DNA from: Dermatemys mawii
Taxonomy: Eukaryota; Chordata; Testudines; Dermatemydidae
Assembly: GCA_007922305.1 (NCBI GenBank)
Contig: ML677334.1
Location: forward strand, 23,605,074-23,669,073
Length of the DNA: 64,000 bases
Direction of reading: 5' to 3'
A program made the translations under genes and the position numbers. This document shows, piece by piece, positions 24,801 to 31,600 of this stretch (position 1 is the first letter of the stretch; each line of letters begins with the position of its first letter). The notes beneath the pieces are model-generated. The model was not told where the DNA came from, did not search any database, and saw only the letters and a program-made list of their open reading frames with translations.

Positions 24801-26753
24801 TGATTTGTGCCAGGCCACACAGGAAGTCTTTGGCAGTGCCACGAATCAAATCTGATCTCCTGAGATCCAGCACAATACTTTAAATGTAAGATCGTCCTCC
24901 TGAGGGCATGGTACTTTTGCTAGCTGCTTGCAGAAGTAGGAGCTTCACTGAAATCAACCATCTCACAGGTGTCACATATTCCTTAGGGAGACACTTGCGT
25001 CACCTTCTATGGCTGTTTCAGGATGACATTGTTGGTCTCCTAAAGGAGCCATATCCAGCCCACACTGGCTAGAGAGATGGTCACCTACATGGAGGCCTTG
25101 AGGAAAGAAGGAAATAAAAGCAAATGTGAGATCCTATCTCTAGAATAGGAAATAGTTAATAATCAATGTTACAAGCAAGCTAATTCCCAATCATTCAAAT
25201 GAGTCACCATATTTACTTGAAGAATTCAATTTCAAACCTATCCCAGGTGATCAGCAGTAGCTGAAACCATGTGCTAGTTGATCCTAAAAGAAATGAGAGG
25301 GTGATCTCAGCCCAGCTCCTAGTTCTCCCTGGCAGCATCAGCAGAGAGGCAAAGACTGAATAGGGACAGGGAATGCTCTACACCAGAGGTTGGCAACCTT
25401 TCAGAAGTGGTGTGCCGAGTCTTCATTTATTCACTCTAATTTAAGGTTTCACGTGCCAGTAATATATTTTAACGTTTTTAGAAGGTCTCTCTCTGTCTTT
25501 AATATATAACTAATCTATTGTTGTATGTAAAGAAAATAAGGGGTTTAAAATGTTTAAGAAGCTTCATTTTAAAATTAAATTAAAATGCAGAGCCCCCCCA
25601 GACTGGTGGCCAGGATGTGGGCAGTGCAAGTGCCACTGAAAATCAGCTCACATGCCGCCTTCAGCACACGTGCCATAGGTTGCCTACCCCTGCTCTACAC
25701 TCTCATTGTTGGTCCCCTCTAGGTCAGGGACACAGCATGCTGACAGGACAGTATAAGGAAGCTTACGGTGCTGCTACTCACGCTTCAGTTATTTTGTGGA
25801 CACAAAAGAACTTCAGCCTCCAAGACCATCAATCCTTCATAAGCATTAGATTCTCTTTAAGCAAAAAATATATATAGAATACCTAAGAAAGTGGGCCCTT
25901 TGGGGCAAGGATTCCCTTTTTTTGTTACTTGTCTGTACAGTGCCAAGCATAATGGGGCCCTGATCCTGGATTGGGTTTCTTAGATACTACAGTATAATAA
26001 TAAGTAAGAGTACAATTTGTTTTCATATGCTGCCTTTCATACTTAAGGCATCTCAAATCACGTTGCATCAAAATGATGTAGTGATAGAATGTTAAGGCTG
26101 CAAGAAATGTTGCGGCTCTCTGTAGTGTATAGGTATTGGGCAGTAGTGCTTTAAATAGTTTGGGCACTCCTCTCTTCTATTTTTAACACCACAAGACCCT
26201 TAACAGAGCAGTAGCATATATATGGAGCTAGGCCTTGTATAAATATATATTTAGTAAATACAGTTATTTGGAACCCAACTGTATCTGTTTGGTTTCCTCA
26301 TATTCCTAATGCCGTGTAGAGAGCAAAGACACATCACTCTCTTAACAACAGCTCATGCAAAGCCATGGCCATGAGAACCGGCCTTACTCAGGGAGAGCAT
26401 CAGTTAGGATACCATTATGTAATTTCCCTACTCCTTTGATAAAAATATTCACAGGATACTTGATTTCTATGTGAACTGATACCAGAGGCTGGCAGGGGGA
26501 ATTGAGATATCCCAAAGTAGCGCTATGACATACACACCTGAGAGATTTCTGAAGCTGTACTGCTGCTTCCAACATTAAGAGAATCTGGGTGGATCAACTG
26601 CAGAGAAGCATTGCCAAGGGAAATGGCATCTCCTTCACTCATTGTATTTAAAGGCTGCTGAGTAGAAGCATTGACCTCTGATTTACTGATTACTGCCACA
26701 GTCAAAATCTTTGGATAGCCTTCATCTTTACATACTGGATGGTGGGGAAACAT
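4836..26753 (-). CDS. CAGE1: Cancer antigen 1 (cancer/testis antigen), ten coding exons, 3' end not found
   Basis: The minus-strand exons join into a 916-codon open frame. The central exon (19340-20545) encodes a long coiled coil matching vertebrate CAGE1, including [35 protein letters not shown] and [15 protein letters not shown]. The next exons carry [20 protein letters not shown] and LKKKTLEKE, also typical of CAGE1. The head-to-head position beside RIOK1 is the conserved order. In mammals the gene is expressed mainly in testis and in tumours; its molecular role is poorly known. Every junction identified is phase 0. Compared with my recollection of the human protein, this copy has a second copy of a 47-residue coiled-coil unit (residues 366-459) and a different N-terminal half. 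The final exon and stop were not recognised. Extra in-frame exons in the large introns cannot be ruled out, because any phase-0 exon would fit. Confidence 0.9.
5085..5250 (+). repeat. MIR/L2-like SINE tail
   Basis: cttgtctcagttcccaaact is followed by gtaaagtgagaataatgctg, ggggtattgtgaggcataaa and a gtaaagtattttgg element. This is the usual order at the 3' end of MIR/L2-related repeats. It lies in the CAGE1 intron between the exons at 4836 and 5433. Confidence 0.5.
5433..5540 (-). CDS. CAGE1: CAGE1 coding exon 9 (residues 846-881)
   Basis: Acceptor ATCCATAG|GAT, donor CAG|GTGAGG, 36 codons. It encodes [20 protein letters not shown] followed by DLHCQ, which aligns with the human segment LLGAKLDKYHSLNEEL. 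Confidence 0.85.
6087..6556. repeat. Interspersed repeat with inverted 'aaggctaagctt / aaccttaa' ends
   Basis: Starts ctaaggctaagcttttgtcatgg with nearby gtaaaagtcagggacaagtcac, and ends tccgtgacttccatgacctc then gtaaccttaa, so the two ends are roughly complementary. The middle is C-rich. It is probably a non-autonomous DNA transposon; the family was not identified. Confidence 0.4.
7257..7722. mobile_element. Palindromic DNA element, split by a nested hAT insertion
   Basis: The left arm begins GGGTATGTTTAGG and the right arm ends CTCTAGACACACCC. About 110 bp of each arm are imperfect inverted copies, best seen in ctggagtagtgaagctgcag (7330-7349), whose complement lies near 7627-7652 (ctgcagcttcactccag). 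The interior is interrupted by the 197-bp element at 7376-7572. It resembles foldback, MITE-type DNA transposons; the superfamily is uncertain. Confidence 0.6.
7376..7572. mobile_element. Nested non-autonomous hAT-type element with perfect 8-bp TSD
   Basis: Ends CAGGCCTGCACAAC and GTTGTGCGGGCCTG are inverted copies (13 of 14). The 8-bp duplication GGCTAGCC flanks both sides (7368-7375 and 7573-7580), diagnostic of hAT-type insertion. The body is rich in tgcggcccg words. It cuts an older palindromic element in two, so it is the younger insertion. Confidence 0.85.
7742..8173. mobile_element. Non-autonomous hAT-like element, C-rich body
   Basis: Ends CATAGGTGCCAACTTT and AAAGTGGGCGCCTATG are inverted copies. 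The flanking octamers ATCCTGCC (7734-7741) and CTCCTGCC (8174-8181) match at 7 of 8 positions. The interior has a degenerate CCCCAACTCCACCCC tract on one side and GGGGAGGAGGTGGAGG on the other. Open frames across it on both strands reflect composition. Confidence 0.75.
8296..8370 (-). CDS. CAGE1: CAGE1 coding exon 8 (residues 821-845)
   Basis: Acceptor AGTTACAG|AAA, donor GAG|GTGAGT, 25 codons in phase 0: [18 protein letters not shown] followed by SQDQVTE. Splice sites are strong and the product is a short charged helix. No clear counterpart in the human protein is recalled, so it may be alternatively spliced. Confidence 0.75.
9190..9602 (+). mobile_element. CR1-type LINE 3' fragment
   Basis: Contains the CR1 3' region in order: cctctggaacttcttgccag, ggggttcaaaagggagctag, ttcatggaagatagatccat, and the terminal ctgacccagtatggctgttc with ttatgttc. 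It is truncated at its 5' side. It lies in the CAGE1 intron between 8370 and 10341, antisense to CAGE1. Confidence 0.75.
10341..10445 (-). CDS. CAGE1: CAGE1 coding exon 7 (residues 786-820)
   Basis: Acceptor CTTACTAG|GAC, donor GAG|GTAAAT, 35 codons. It encodes [19 protein letters not shown] and [14 protein letters not shown], matching LKKKTLDKE of the mammalian protein. The intron before it (10446-16586) is 6.1 kb and repeat-rich. Confidence 0.88.
11695..11785 (-). repeat. MIR-like SINE fragment
   Basis: The plus strand reads tcagtgacttgaccaatgtc, acacaggatgtctgtgacag-like text and attgaacccagatctcctga, the reverse complement of the tRNA-derived MIR head (B-box equivalent ggttcaat). Confidence 0.5.
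12756..13778. mobile_element. 1.0-kb hAT-like element with C-rich minisatellite interior
   Basis: The left end TAGGGTTACTATATTG and right end AAATGGTAACCCTA are inverted copies, each with an aaaaaag(a/c) block just inside (aaaaaagaggacac on the left, aaaaaagccggacatg on the right). The flanking octamers CTTGGCCC (12748-12755) and CCTGGCCC (13779-13786) match at 7 of 8. No transposase is recognisable, so it is non-autonomous. The interior is dominated by a pyrimidine-rich degenerate tandem array. Confidence 0.8.
12835..13330. repeat. Degenerate C-rich minisatellite inside the hAT-like element
   Basis: Variants of CCCCTGACTGCCCCCTCC recur at intervals of a few tens of bases, for example near 12905, 12990, 13055 and 13275. 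Spacing is irregular, indicating an old tandem array with many indels. G is scarce on the plus strand, so the opposite strand is strongly G-rich. Confidence 0.7.
14327..14530. repeat. Interspersed repeat with GCCCAAGCCC-type tandem words
   Basis: ggtgcagggctggaattagg is followed by short tandem variants of 'ctgaagcccaagccc' and 'cccagctgc'. This looks like the internal array of a DNA transposon; the ends were not resolved. Open frames through it are not genes. Confidence 0.4.
14617..14902. mobile_element. Palindromic MITE, GGGTACATCTACAC family
   Basis: Starts GGGTACATCTACACGGCAAT and ends GTGTAAATGTGCCC. The middle has tgtttgggctcaggctg and cagcccgagcccaaatg as inverted words, and aaaattgcagtgtaga pairs with acactgcaattttt. 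The copy at 30585-30846 has the same layout. No convincing target duplication. Confidence 0.65.
15781..15826. repeat. (TG)23 microsatellite
   Basis: An uninterrupted TG run of 46 bp in a CAGE1 intron. Confidence 0.97.
16587..16736 (-). CDS. CAGE1: CAGE1 coding exon 6 (residues 736-785)
   Basis: Acceptor TCCATACAG|GAT, donor CAG|GTAATG. It contains [20 protein letters not shown] followed by LTCQ, a clear match to the conserved [20 protein letters not shown] segment of CAGE1. Confidence 0.9.
17956..18078 (-). CDS. CAGE1: CAGE1 coding exon 5 (residues 695-735)
   Basis: Acceptor ATGCTAG|GAG, donor CTG|GTATGT, 41 codons, phase 0. It encodes a charged helix ([18 protein letters not shown], then [14 protein letters not shown]). 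I do not recall an equivalent in human CAGE1, so it may be a lineage-specific or alternatively used coiled-coil exon. Confidence 0.72.
18164..18821. mobile_element. Non-autonomous hAT element carrying a nested palindromic element
   Basis: Ends CAGGGGTGGGCAAACTTTTT and GTCTTCCCACCCCTG are inverted copies, flanked by ACTCAGTC (18156-18163) and ACTCAGAC (18822-18829), 7 of 8 identical. The body is G-rich (ttggggtgcgggaggg-type words). A second element, about 18436-18650, lies inside it. The composite is in the CAGE1 intron between exons 5 and 4. Confidence 0.8.
18436..18650 (-). mobile_element. Nested copy of the GGGTAC...CTACACTACCCGCC element
   Basis: Read on the minus strand it begins cacatctacactacccgccg, gcgggtagtgatcaatctat and atcgatttatcgc, and ends acttcagctacac. 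The same order occurs on the plus strand at 63335-63605. It interrupts the G-rich hAT body, so it inserted later. Confidence 0.65.
19340..20545 (-). CDS. CAGE1: CAGE1 coding exon 4, main coiled-coil exon (residues 293-694)
   Basis: The longest exon, 402 codons, with acceptor TTGTCCCCTAG|GGA and donor AAAG|GTATTA. The open frame extends well upstream of the first internal methionine (20329): an in-frame stop lies inside the acceptor itself (TAG at 20548-20546), so the splice site fixes the start. The first 70 residues hold two SEKSL words. From residue 366 the sequence is continuous heptad-type coiled coil rich in Q, E and K. Two tandem 47-residue units (366-412 and 413-459) share 27 of their first 38 residues. 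The rest matches the CAGE1 family core. Confidence 0.92.
21642..21833 (-). CDS. CAGE1: CAGE1 coding exon 3 (residues 229-292)
   Basis: Acceptor TTTTGGCAG|ACG and donor TCT|GTGAGA on the minus strand give 64 codons in phase 0. It encodes [19 protein letters not shown] and a helical stretch [21 protein letters not shown] cannot match it residue by residue to human CAGE1; clean splice sites and frame continuity support it. Confidence 0.72.
22144..22611 (-). CDS. CAGE1: CAGE1 coding exon 2 (residues 73-228)
   Basis: An open stretch of 156 codons with donor ACG|GTAAGA. The start was set at the acceptor TCTTCACAG|AAA because it keeps phase 0 with the preceding exon. An alternative acceptor GTGCAG|AT 20 bp upstream has a better pyrimidine tract but would need a phase-1 partner. 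The product is acidic and serine-rich, with repeated K-E-S words ([29 protein letters not shown]), and is probably disordered. Similarity to human CAGE1 is weak here, so assignment rests on frame, position and splice sites. Confidence 0.7.
24725..24890 (-). repeat. MIR-like SINE
   Basis: The plus strand reads ttttccccatttcacagcaa, ggaaactgagtaaccaagag, caggccacacaggaagtctt and caaatctgatctcctgagat, the reverse complement of a MIR consensus-like order. Confidence 0.6.
25384..25692. mobile_element. Non-autonomous hAT element with perfect 8-bp TSD
   Basis: Ends CAGAGGTTGGCAACCTTTC and CCATAGGTTGCCTACCCCTG are inverted copies. The octamer CTCTACAC is duplicated exactly on both sides (25376-25383 and 25693-25700). 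Length 309 bp, AT-rich centre, no coding capacity. Confidence 0.9.
26538..26753 (-). CDS. CAGE1: CAGE1 first coding exon (residues 1-72)
   Basis: On the minus strand the acceptor TTTATTTGTAG is followed directly by ATG (26753), and the donor is CAG|GTGTGT. It encodes [17 protein letters not shown], then [17 protein letters not shown], which resembles the MSESDTMNVSNLSQG region of human CAGE1. The ATG sits exactly at the acceptor, so the 5' UTR must come from an upstream exon, probably near the CpG island. Confidence 0.75.
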
Positions 26754-26948
26754 CTACAAATAAAAGATTGTAACACTTTTAATTTCTCCTAGCATAAACC
26801 ACAAACAATAGCAGCAAAAGACTGGTCTCCACCTTCATTTTCTAACACACCAGCAAGCAAGCAGAGTGATCAAACTGTCTGTGTATTGGTTATTAACAGT
26901 GGCAACCATGTTCGCCCTAGAATATGAGAGAGACAGGGTGGAGGAAGA

Positions 26949-27031
26949 AATATCTTTATTGGACCAACTTATGTTGGTGAAGCTCGAAAGTTGTCTCTTC
27001 CACCAACAGAAATTGGTCCAATAAAGATATT
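26949..27031. repeat. Foldback repeat with a 19-bp perfect inverted arm
   Basis: aatatctttattggaccaa (26949-26967) is perfectly complementary to ttggtccaataaagatatt (27013-27031). The inner words tgttggtg and caccaaca extend the stem. The text around it resembles a repeat scattered in reptile genomes with the phrase attggaccaacttctgttgg. It lies about 200 bp upstream of the first CAGE1 coding exon. Confidence 0.8.
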
Positions 27032-27217
27032 ACCTCTCTTCACTTCTTATACTCTGTTTTTGCTACGTTTTAAATTCTAATGGGCTCACATCTTGGATCC
27101 ATCAAAACTCTTCTGAATATTGGCCCGCTGCTCCCCCTTCCCTCCTGGACCATCTGCGTATGAGGTGGGTTGAGGACGGGTTGTTCTTCTTTGAAGTCTG
27201 GTTGGCTAGGACTGTGG

Positions 27218-27262
27218 TGACATCACAAAGACTGTCTGTGACATGACAAATCCACAACCAAT
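27218..27262. promoter_or_regulatory. CRE-like TGACATCA and CCAAT-type motifs on the CAGE1 side
   Basis: TGACATCA at 27218-27225 differs by one base from the palindromic CRE (TGACGTCA), and a CCAAT word lies at 27258-27262. CRE/CREM sites are common in promoters of testis-expressed genes, and CAGE1 is testis-biased in mammals. The link is inference. Confidence 0.3.
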
Positions 27263-27834
27263 CCTGCCGCCTGAACAGCGGGAGAGGGCAGGGAATGAGA
27301 GCATTGAAGCAGAACGCTGGATTTGTCTCCCGGGCATGTGTAAACGGAATTGGTGCCGGGGACTTGTAATAACCGCTCATCGGCCTGCAGCTCAAATTTA
27401 ACCAGCGACTTGTCTTATTCTCCCCCACAACCTTACATCGCATTAAACGCTAGTAGGTTTGACAGCCAGCTCCTAGCCATGTTCGAGAAGCCTGATTTCA
27501 GTGTTCCCAAAATAACACCTGTACACACCCAACACATCAGTGTGTACGAACACGATGTACATATTGCGTTTATTTATAAATATACCGATGTCTATACATA
27601 CTGGACATATTGTACTCATGTGTTGATTGATGTGTCTGGACCTGGACTACGTCCTGGGTTTCTAGAGGAGTGAGAGATGCACCGTTTATGCCCGTACTTG
27701 GCTTCCGCGCCATGTTATGGGTCTACTGGTGTGTATACGCACGTGAGATAGATGGTGTTTGCTTACACAATTAAACTGGTTAGTCTCTAAGGTGCCACAA
27801 GTCTCCATCGTCTTGCTTACACAACGTGCATGGT

Positions 27835-28210
27835 GGTGATCTAGATTTCGCGCGCATGAGGCCTGGCGTGCGCTCCTGCGTGTCGGCATCGGTTTAAATG
27901 AGACCGCCGATGGGGGCGGCCTTTCTCAGAGCGAGCGGTCGCATTCGCGGCTTTTTGAGCCTCTGGCTGTGCCGTACAGGGTGGTTCCTGGGCAGCGCTA
28001 CCGGCAGCGGGGGCCGCGCGTGTCTGCGTTCGGAGCCCCGGCACGCGGAGGAGGCCGAGCGCCGTGCGCGGGGAGCTGCGGCCCCAGCGCAGGGGGCCAC
28101 ACGCACGTAGCCTGGGACCCGCGCGCAGCGAGGAGCCGGCGCATCACCCAGCAGGCAACGCAACGCGTGTGTGTGTTTCACACGGGGTACGTAGCACGCT
28201 GCCTTCCTAG
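27835..28210. promoter_or_regulatory. CpG island, likely bidirectional CAGE1/RIOK1 promoter
   Basis: Roughly 45-50 CpG dinucleotides occur in about 370 bp, while most of the window is CpG-poor. It lies between the head-to-head first coding exons of CAGE1 (26753, minus) and RIOK1 (28579, plus). The sequence is G+C-rich with words such as GGGGGCGGC and GCCGCGCG. No TATA box is evident. Transcription start sites cannot be read from sequence alone. The open frames across the island are best seen as composition effects. Confidence 0.75.
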
Positions 28211-28362
28211 TGCACTGCCTGTGCGTATGGTCACACACAGAGCACGGCCTGTCGAGTGCTTGTGTATAACACACATGTGTAATGTAGTCAAGTCACTGTA
28301 ACGTGCACAGAGTGCCTAACCTGCACACTATAGTATACACTGGAGTGTCCTGAGCATACACT

Positions 28363-28368
28363 GTGTGT

Positions 28369-28410
<42 letters not shown>
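28363..28410. repeat. (TG)4 joined to (AC)20 microsatellite in RIOK1 upstream region
   Basis: GTGTGTGT (28363-28370) runs directly into twenty AC units (28371-28410). It lies about 170 bp before the RIOK1 ATG, so it may fall in the 5' UTR or proximal promoter. The TG/AC junction is self-complementary and could form a short hairpin. Confidence 0.9.
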
Positions 28411-28412
<2 letters not shown>

Positions 28413-28578
28413 ACGTAGCCTTCACGTCAGACGTAGCTTCAGTGTAAGGTGTAGACCTAAGACACTGCACATCGAATTTAGTTTCTAGCACATAAACACA
28501 GAGTACATAACCTATCTAACAGGTTGTGTGTATGACACAGACAGGTTTCAGTACTCTGTGCAGAGACCTACCGCAACA

Positions 28579-28649
28579 ATGAACTACAGGAAGGAGATGA
28601 TGTGCCGAACAGTCCCAGGACAATTCGATGATGCAGACTCCTCAGACAG
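28579..28649 (+). CDS. RIOK1: RIOK1 coding exon 1 (residues 1-24)
   Basis: Starts at the ATG in gcaacaATGa and ends at the donor AG|GTAAGG, phase 2. It encodes [18 protein letters not shown] and the start of the DSSD segment, closely matching the conserved RIOK1 N-terminus. An untranslated first exon further upstream cannot be excluded. Confidence 0.95.
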
Positions 28650-31600
28650 GTAAGGAGAAAACAGACTGCCAAGATTATTTTCTGATTATGTGAAAAGTTA
28701 GAGCAGAGTTTGTTCTCCCCCACCACCCACTGACCACCTACTTGTATTTTTAAGATAGTGATGAAGAGTTTGGGAAGTGTTGTGGAGTTGTCGGTGGGAG
28801 GTGGGGAACAAGATATAGATATATAGATATTTATTTTATACAACGAGGAATGATTTCTTAATGATATTTCCTCTCTGCTGTTTCGGCCCCTAAGACTTCT
28901 GCATGGGTACAGGGAGCCCTCTTGGCAGAGTTCTATGCAGGATCAGGGCCTGCATTGTCTTGCAAACATTACTTATCAGGTCTAATGCTTTCCGTTAGGA
29001 ATAGTCTTGCTGACTTAGGTGGAACTACTCACTTGAACAATTATATGTATATGTGTTGCAGGATTGGACTCTTGATGACTAACAATACTTTTTGCCCATC
29101 AGGTCCTAACTTCTTTGCAGCATGGCTGTTGCTTCTTGGTCCTGCAGTGACATTGTAATCCAATGTTTTTTACTTCACATTCTGTTGCGGAAATAATTTT
29201 GGTGTCAGGCAGTTACTGTTGTAAATTAAGTCCAGGAGCAAATAGCTACAGGGTGGACTGTGAGAAAAGAGACATTCTGGATGATTATCAAAGGAAAGAA
29301 AAATCTATGAAACATACAAAATATGACTAGATTTACAGGAATGCTGTCAGGTTAGAAATTGTATGCAGCACTATATAAAGTCTATTTACTTTTTACTATT
29401 TATGCTCTCTGCTTAGGCAGTAAAAATGGATTGGTTTGTTGCAAATTTGTTAGTAGGGAGTTTCCAGGCAGCTTCAATTTGTGATTCTTCTGAATTGTTT
29501 CAAAGCATGGAGGAGAAAGTTTGTTTGTTTGTTTTTTTAAAAAAAACAAACAGTGTTAATAGAAATATTTCCATGATTTTATTTAATGTGTAAAATTTGT
29601 AAAAGGCTGATTTGAATGGGGAAAAGTTTTTTTTTCTTTTTGGTTTGTCTCTTTGTTTAACAAAACCTGTGTTCAGCACATATGACATTCCACAGTCAGC
29701 CTGTAAAACTCATTGTCTGGATGACAAAGGTGTAATTGGGTTCAAAGAAGAAATTAGATAAATTCATGGAGGATAGGTCCATTAATGGCTATTAGCTAAG
29801 ATGGTCAGGAATGCAGCCCCATGCTCTAGGTGTTCCTTAACCTCTCTGCGCCAGAAGCTGGGACTGGCTCAATAATTGTCCTGTTTTGTTCACTCTCTCT
29901 GAAGCATCTGGCACTGGCTACTATTGGAAGACAGGATTCTGGGCTAGATGGACCATTGGCCTGACCCAGTATGGCCGTTCTTATGATCTGGCAGGATCCC
30001 CATTCTAAATTAAATAGTAGAGTTGTCTGCAAAGGCTGGAGAAGTGCAGTGGGGAAGGGTTGATAAATTTTTAGGGTGAAATTCACCCCTCCCCATCCCA
30101 TACTGGGTCCCTGTGAGACCTTCTACCCTACTTGAATCCTGCAGATCTACAACTGTGGCATGTCGGAGCACAGTGGATATACACAGAGACTTCCTCACTC
30201 CACTTATTGTGCTTATGGAGACTCTGAATTTATGTTGATGCAGTGGCTCAGAGTAGGAGGTGCTGAGGGGAAATGCTAGGTCATAGGCTGGAATAGCAAC
30301 CTTGGAAGGGCTGTGGTGAATCTGTGGCTTTCCTGGGTATTGGAGGTAAAATCTGTCTCCCAAATTATCCTTGAACTTCTTCCAAAAACCCTTTGTCTCT
30401 GATTTTGTGCTGGGGAGGAGTACATTTCACCTCTATAGTCTCATTTTTCTATTGCACTTGATGCAAAAATCTTTTGGACTGCATATGCTTATGATAAACT
30501 GATCTGGAATCTAGAATTGGTATGTCTCAGGCTATGGAGATATTCAGTTTATTTTTGAGGCAGAAGGGAACCTTACAAATATCTGGGAGTATGTTTACAT
30601 TGTGTTTAAAAACCCTGCAGCGCCGAGTGTCAGAGCGTGGGTCAGCTGACTTGAGTTTGCAAGGCTCATGCTGTGAGGCTAAAAACAGCAGAGTAGACAT
30701 TTGGGTTCAGGCTGGAGCCCAGGCTCCAATGTGAGCCCAAATGTCTATACTGCAATTTTACAGCCATGCAGCCTGACCCCGAGTCAGCTGAATGGGCCAG
30801 TTGCATCCATGCTGCATGTCTTTTATTGCCGTGTGGACGAACCTTTAGATGACTAAGGACCAATTAGAAATGCCTGGGAAGAACGTGAAGAGACCTGACA
30901 GACCATAGAGACCAGGCTTAAGGTGGATCGTAAGCGCTCATAAATGTTCCTTTCTAGGTCATCAGTTTTAGTGCTGGATCTGTTGATCTCTCAGACAGGG
31001 GTATTTGTTGAGCTTTCTGCAGCTCACCAGTAAGATCTAGTTTGGGAACATTTCAGCTGGAAGCTTTGCCTAGTTTGTTAGGACAGTGGAGTGTGTCTGC
31101 CTTTGAAGAGTGAACAGGATGGTCTTTTCTAGTGCAGGTGTTTGGTGGGAGTTGCAGAGAGTGCTAGATATCTGATTCACTGAATAGAATAGTTGAATGA
31201 ATTACAAAACAGCATTTAAGCAAAGGAAGAAGATACTTAAAAGTGCTACAGTGAGCCACCAGGGAGAAGAGCTCTTCAGGGTAGATGAAATCATAAAATA
31301 TTGAGCAGAGAGGTACCCTTGCTATTTCATTCTTCTGGATGACTGTACATTGATTTCAGTGATTCTGGTAATATGAGGTGTATTTATGTAGATTTTTTTC
31401 TTTTAAGTGAATTGACCCAGGGCATGGAGACAGTTAAAGAGGAGGAGGTAACAGTTAAACATCAACAATCATGTTTGTCTGAGGAAGTGGACACTGATGA
31501 AATTGAATATGACGACGATGATGAGGATGAAGAGTGGGACTGGGATGATTCAGTTGGAAGACTCACCAAGCGTCATACTACAACTGGAGGCTGCAACCCA

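Larger units (their letters stand above)
22612..26537 (-). other. 3.9-kb CAGE1 intron between exons 2 and 1
   Basis: Contains minus-strand MIR-like fragments near 24565-24645 and 24725-24890 and the hAT element at 25384-25692. An unrecognised phase-0 CAGE1 exon could be hidden here; human CAGE1 has a longer N-terminal half than the exons I found. Confidence 0.5.
28650..31407 (+). other. RIOK1: RIOK1 intron 1
   Basis: 2.76 kb. It contains a CR1 3' fragment (29735-29997) and a palindromic MITE (30585-30846). The rest is AT-rich with no exon-like segment. Confidence 0.6.

Noticed and set aside
27894..28301. Long open frames on both strands across the CpG island
   Set aside because: High G+C removes stop codons by chance. 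The frames overlap on both strands, lack splice logic and resemble no known protein.
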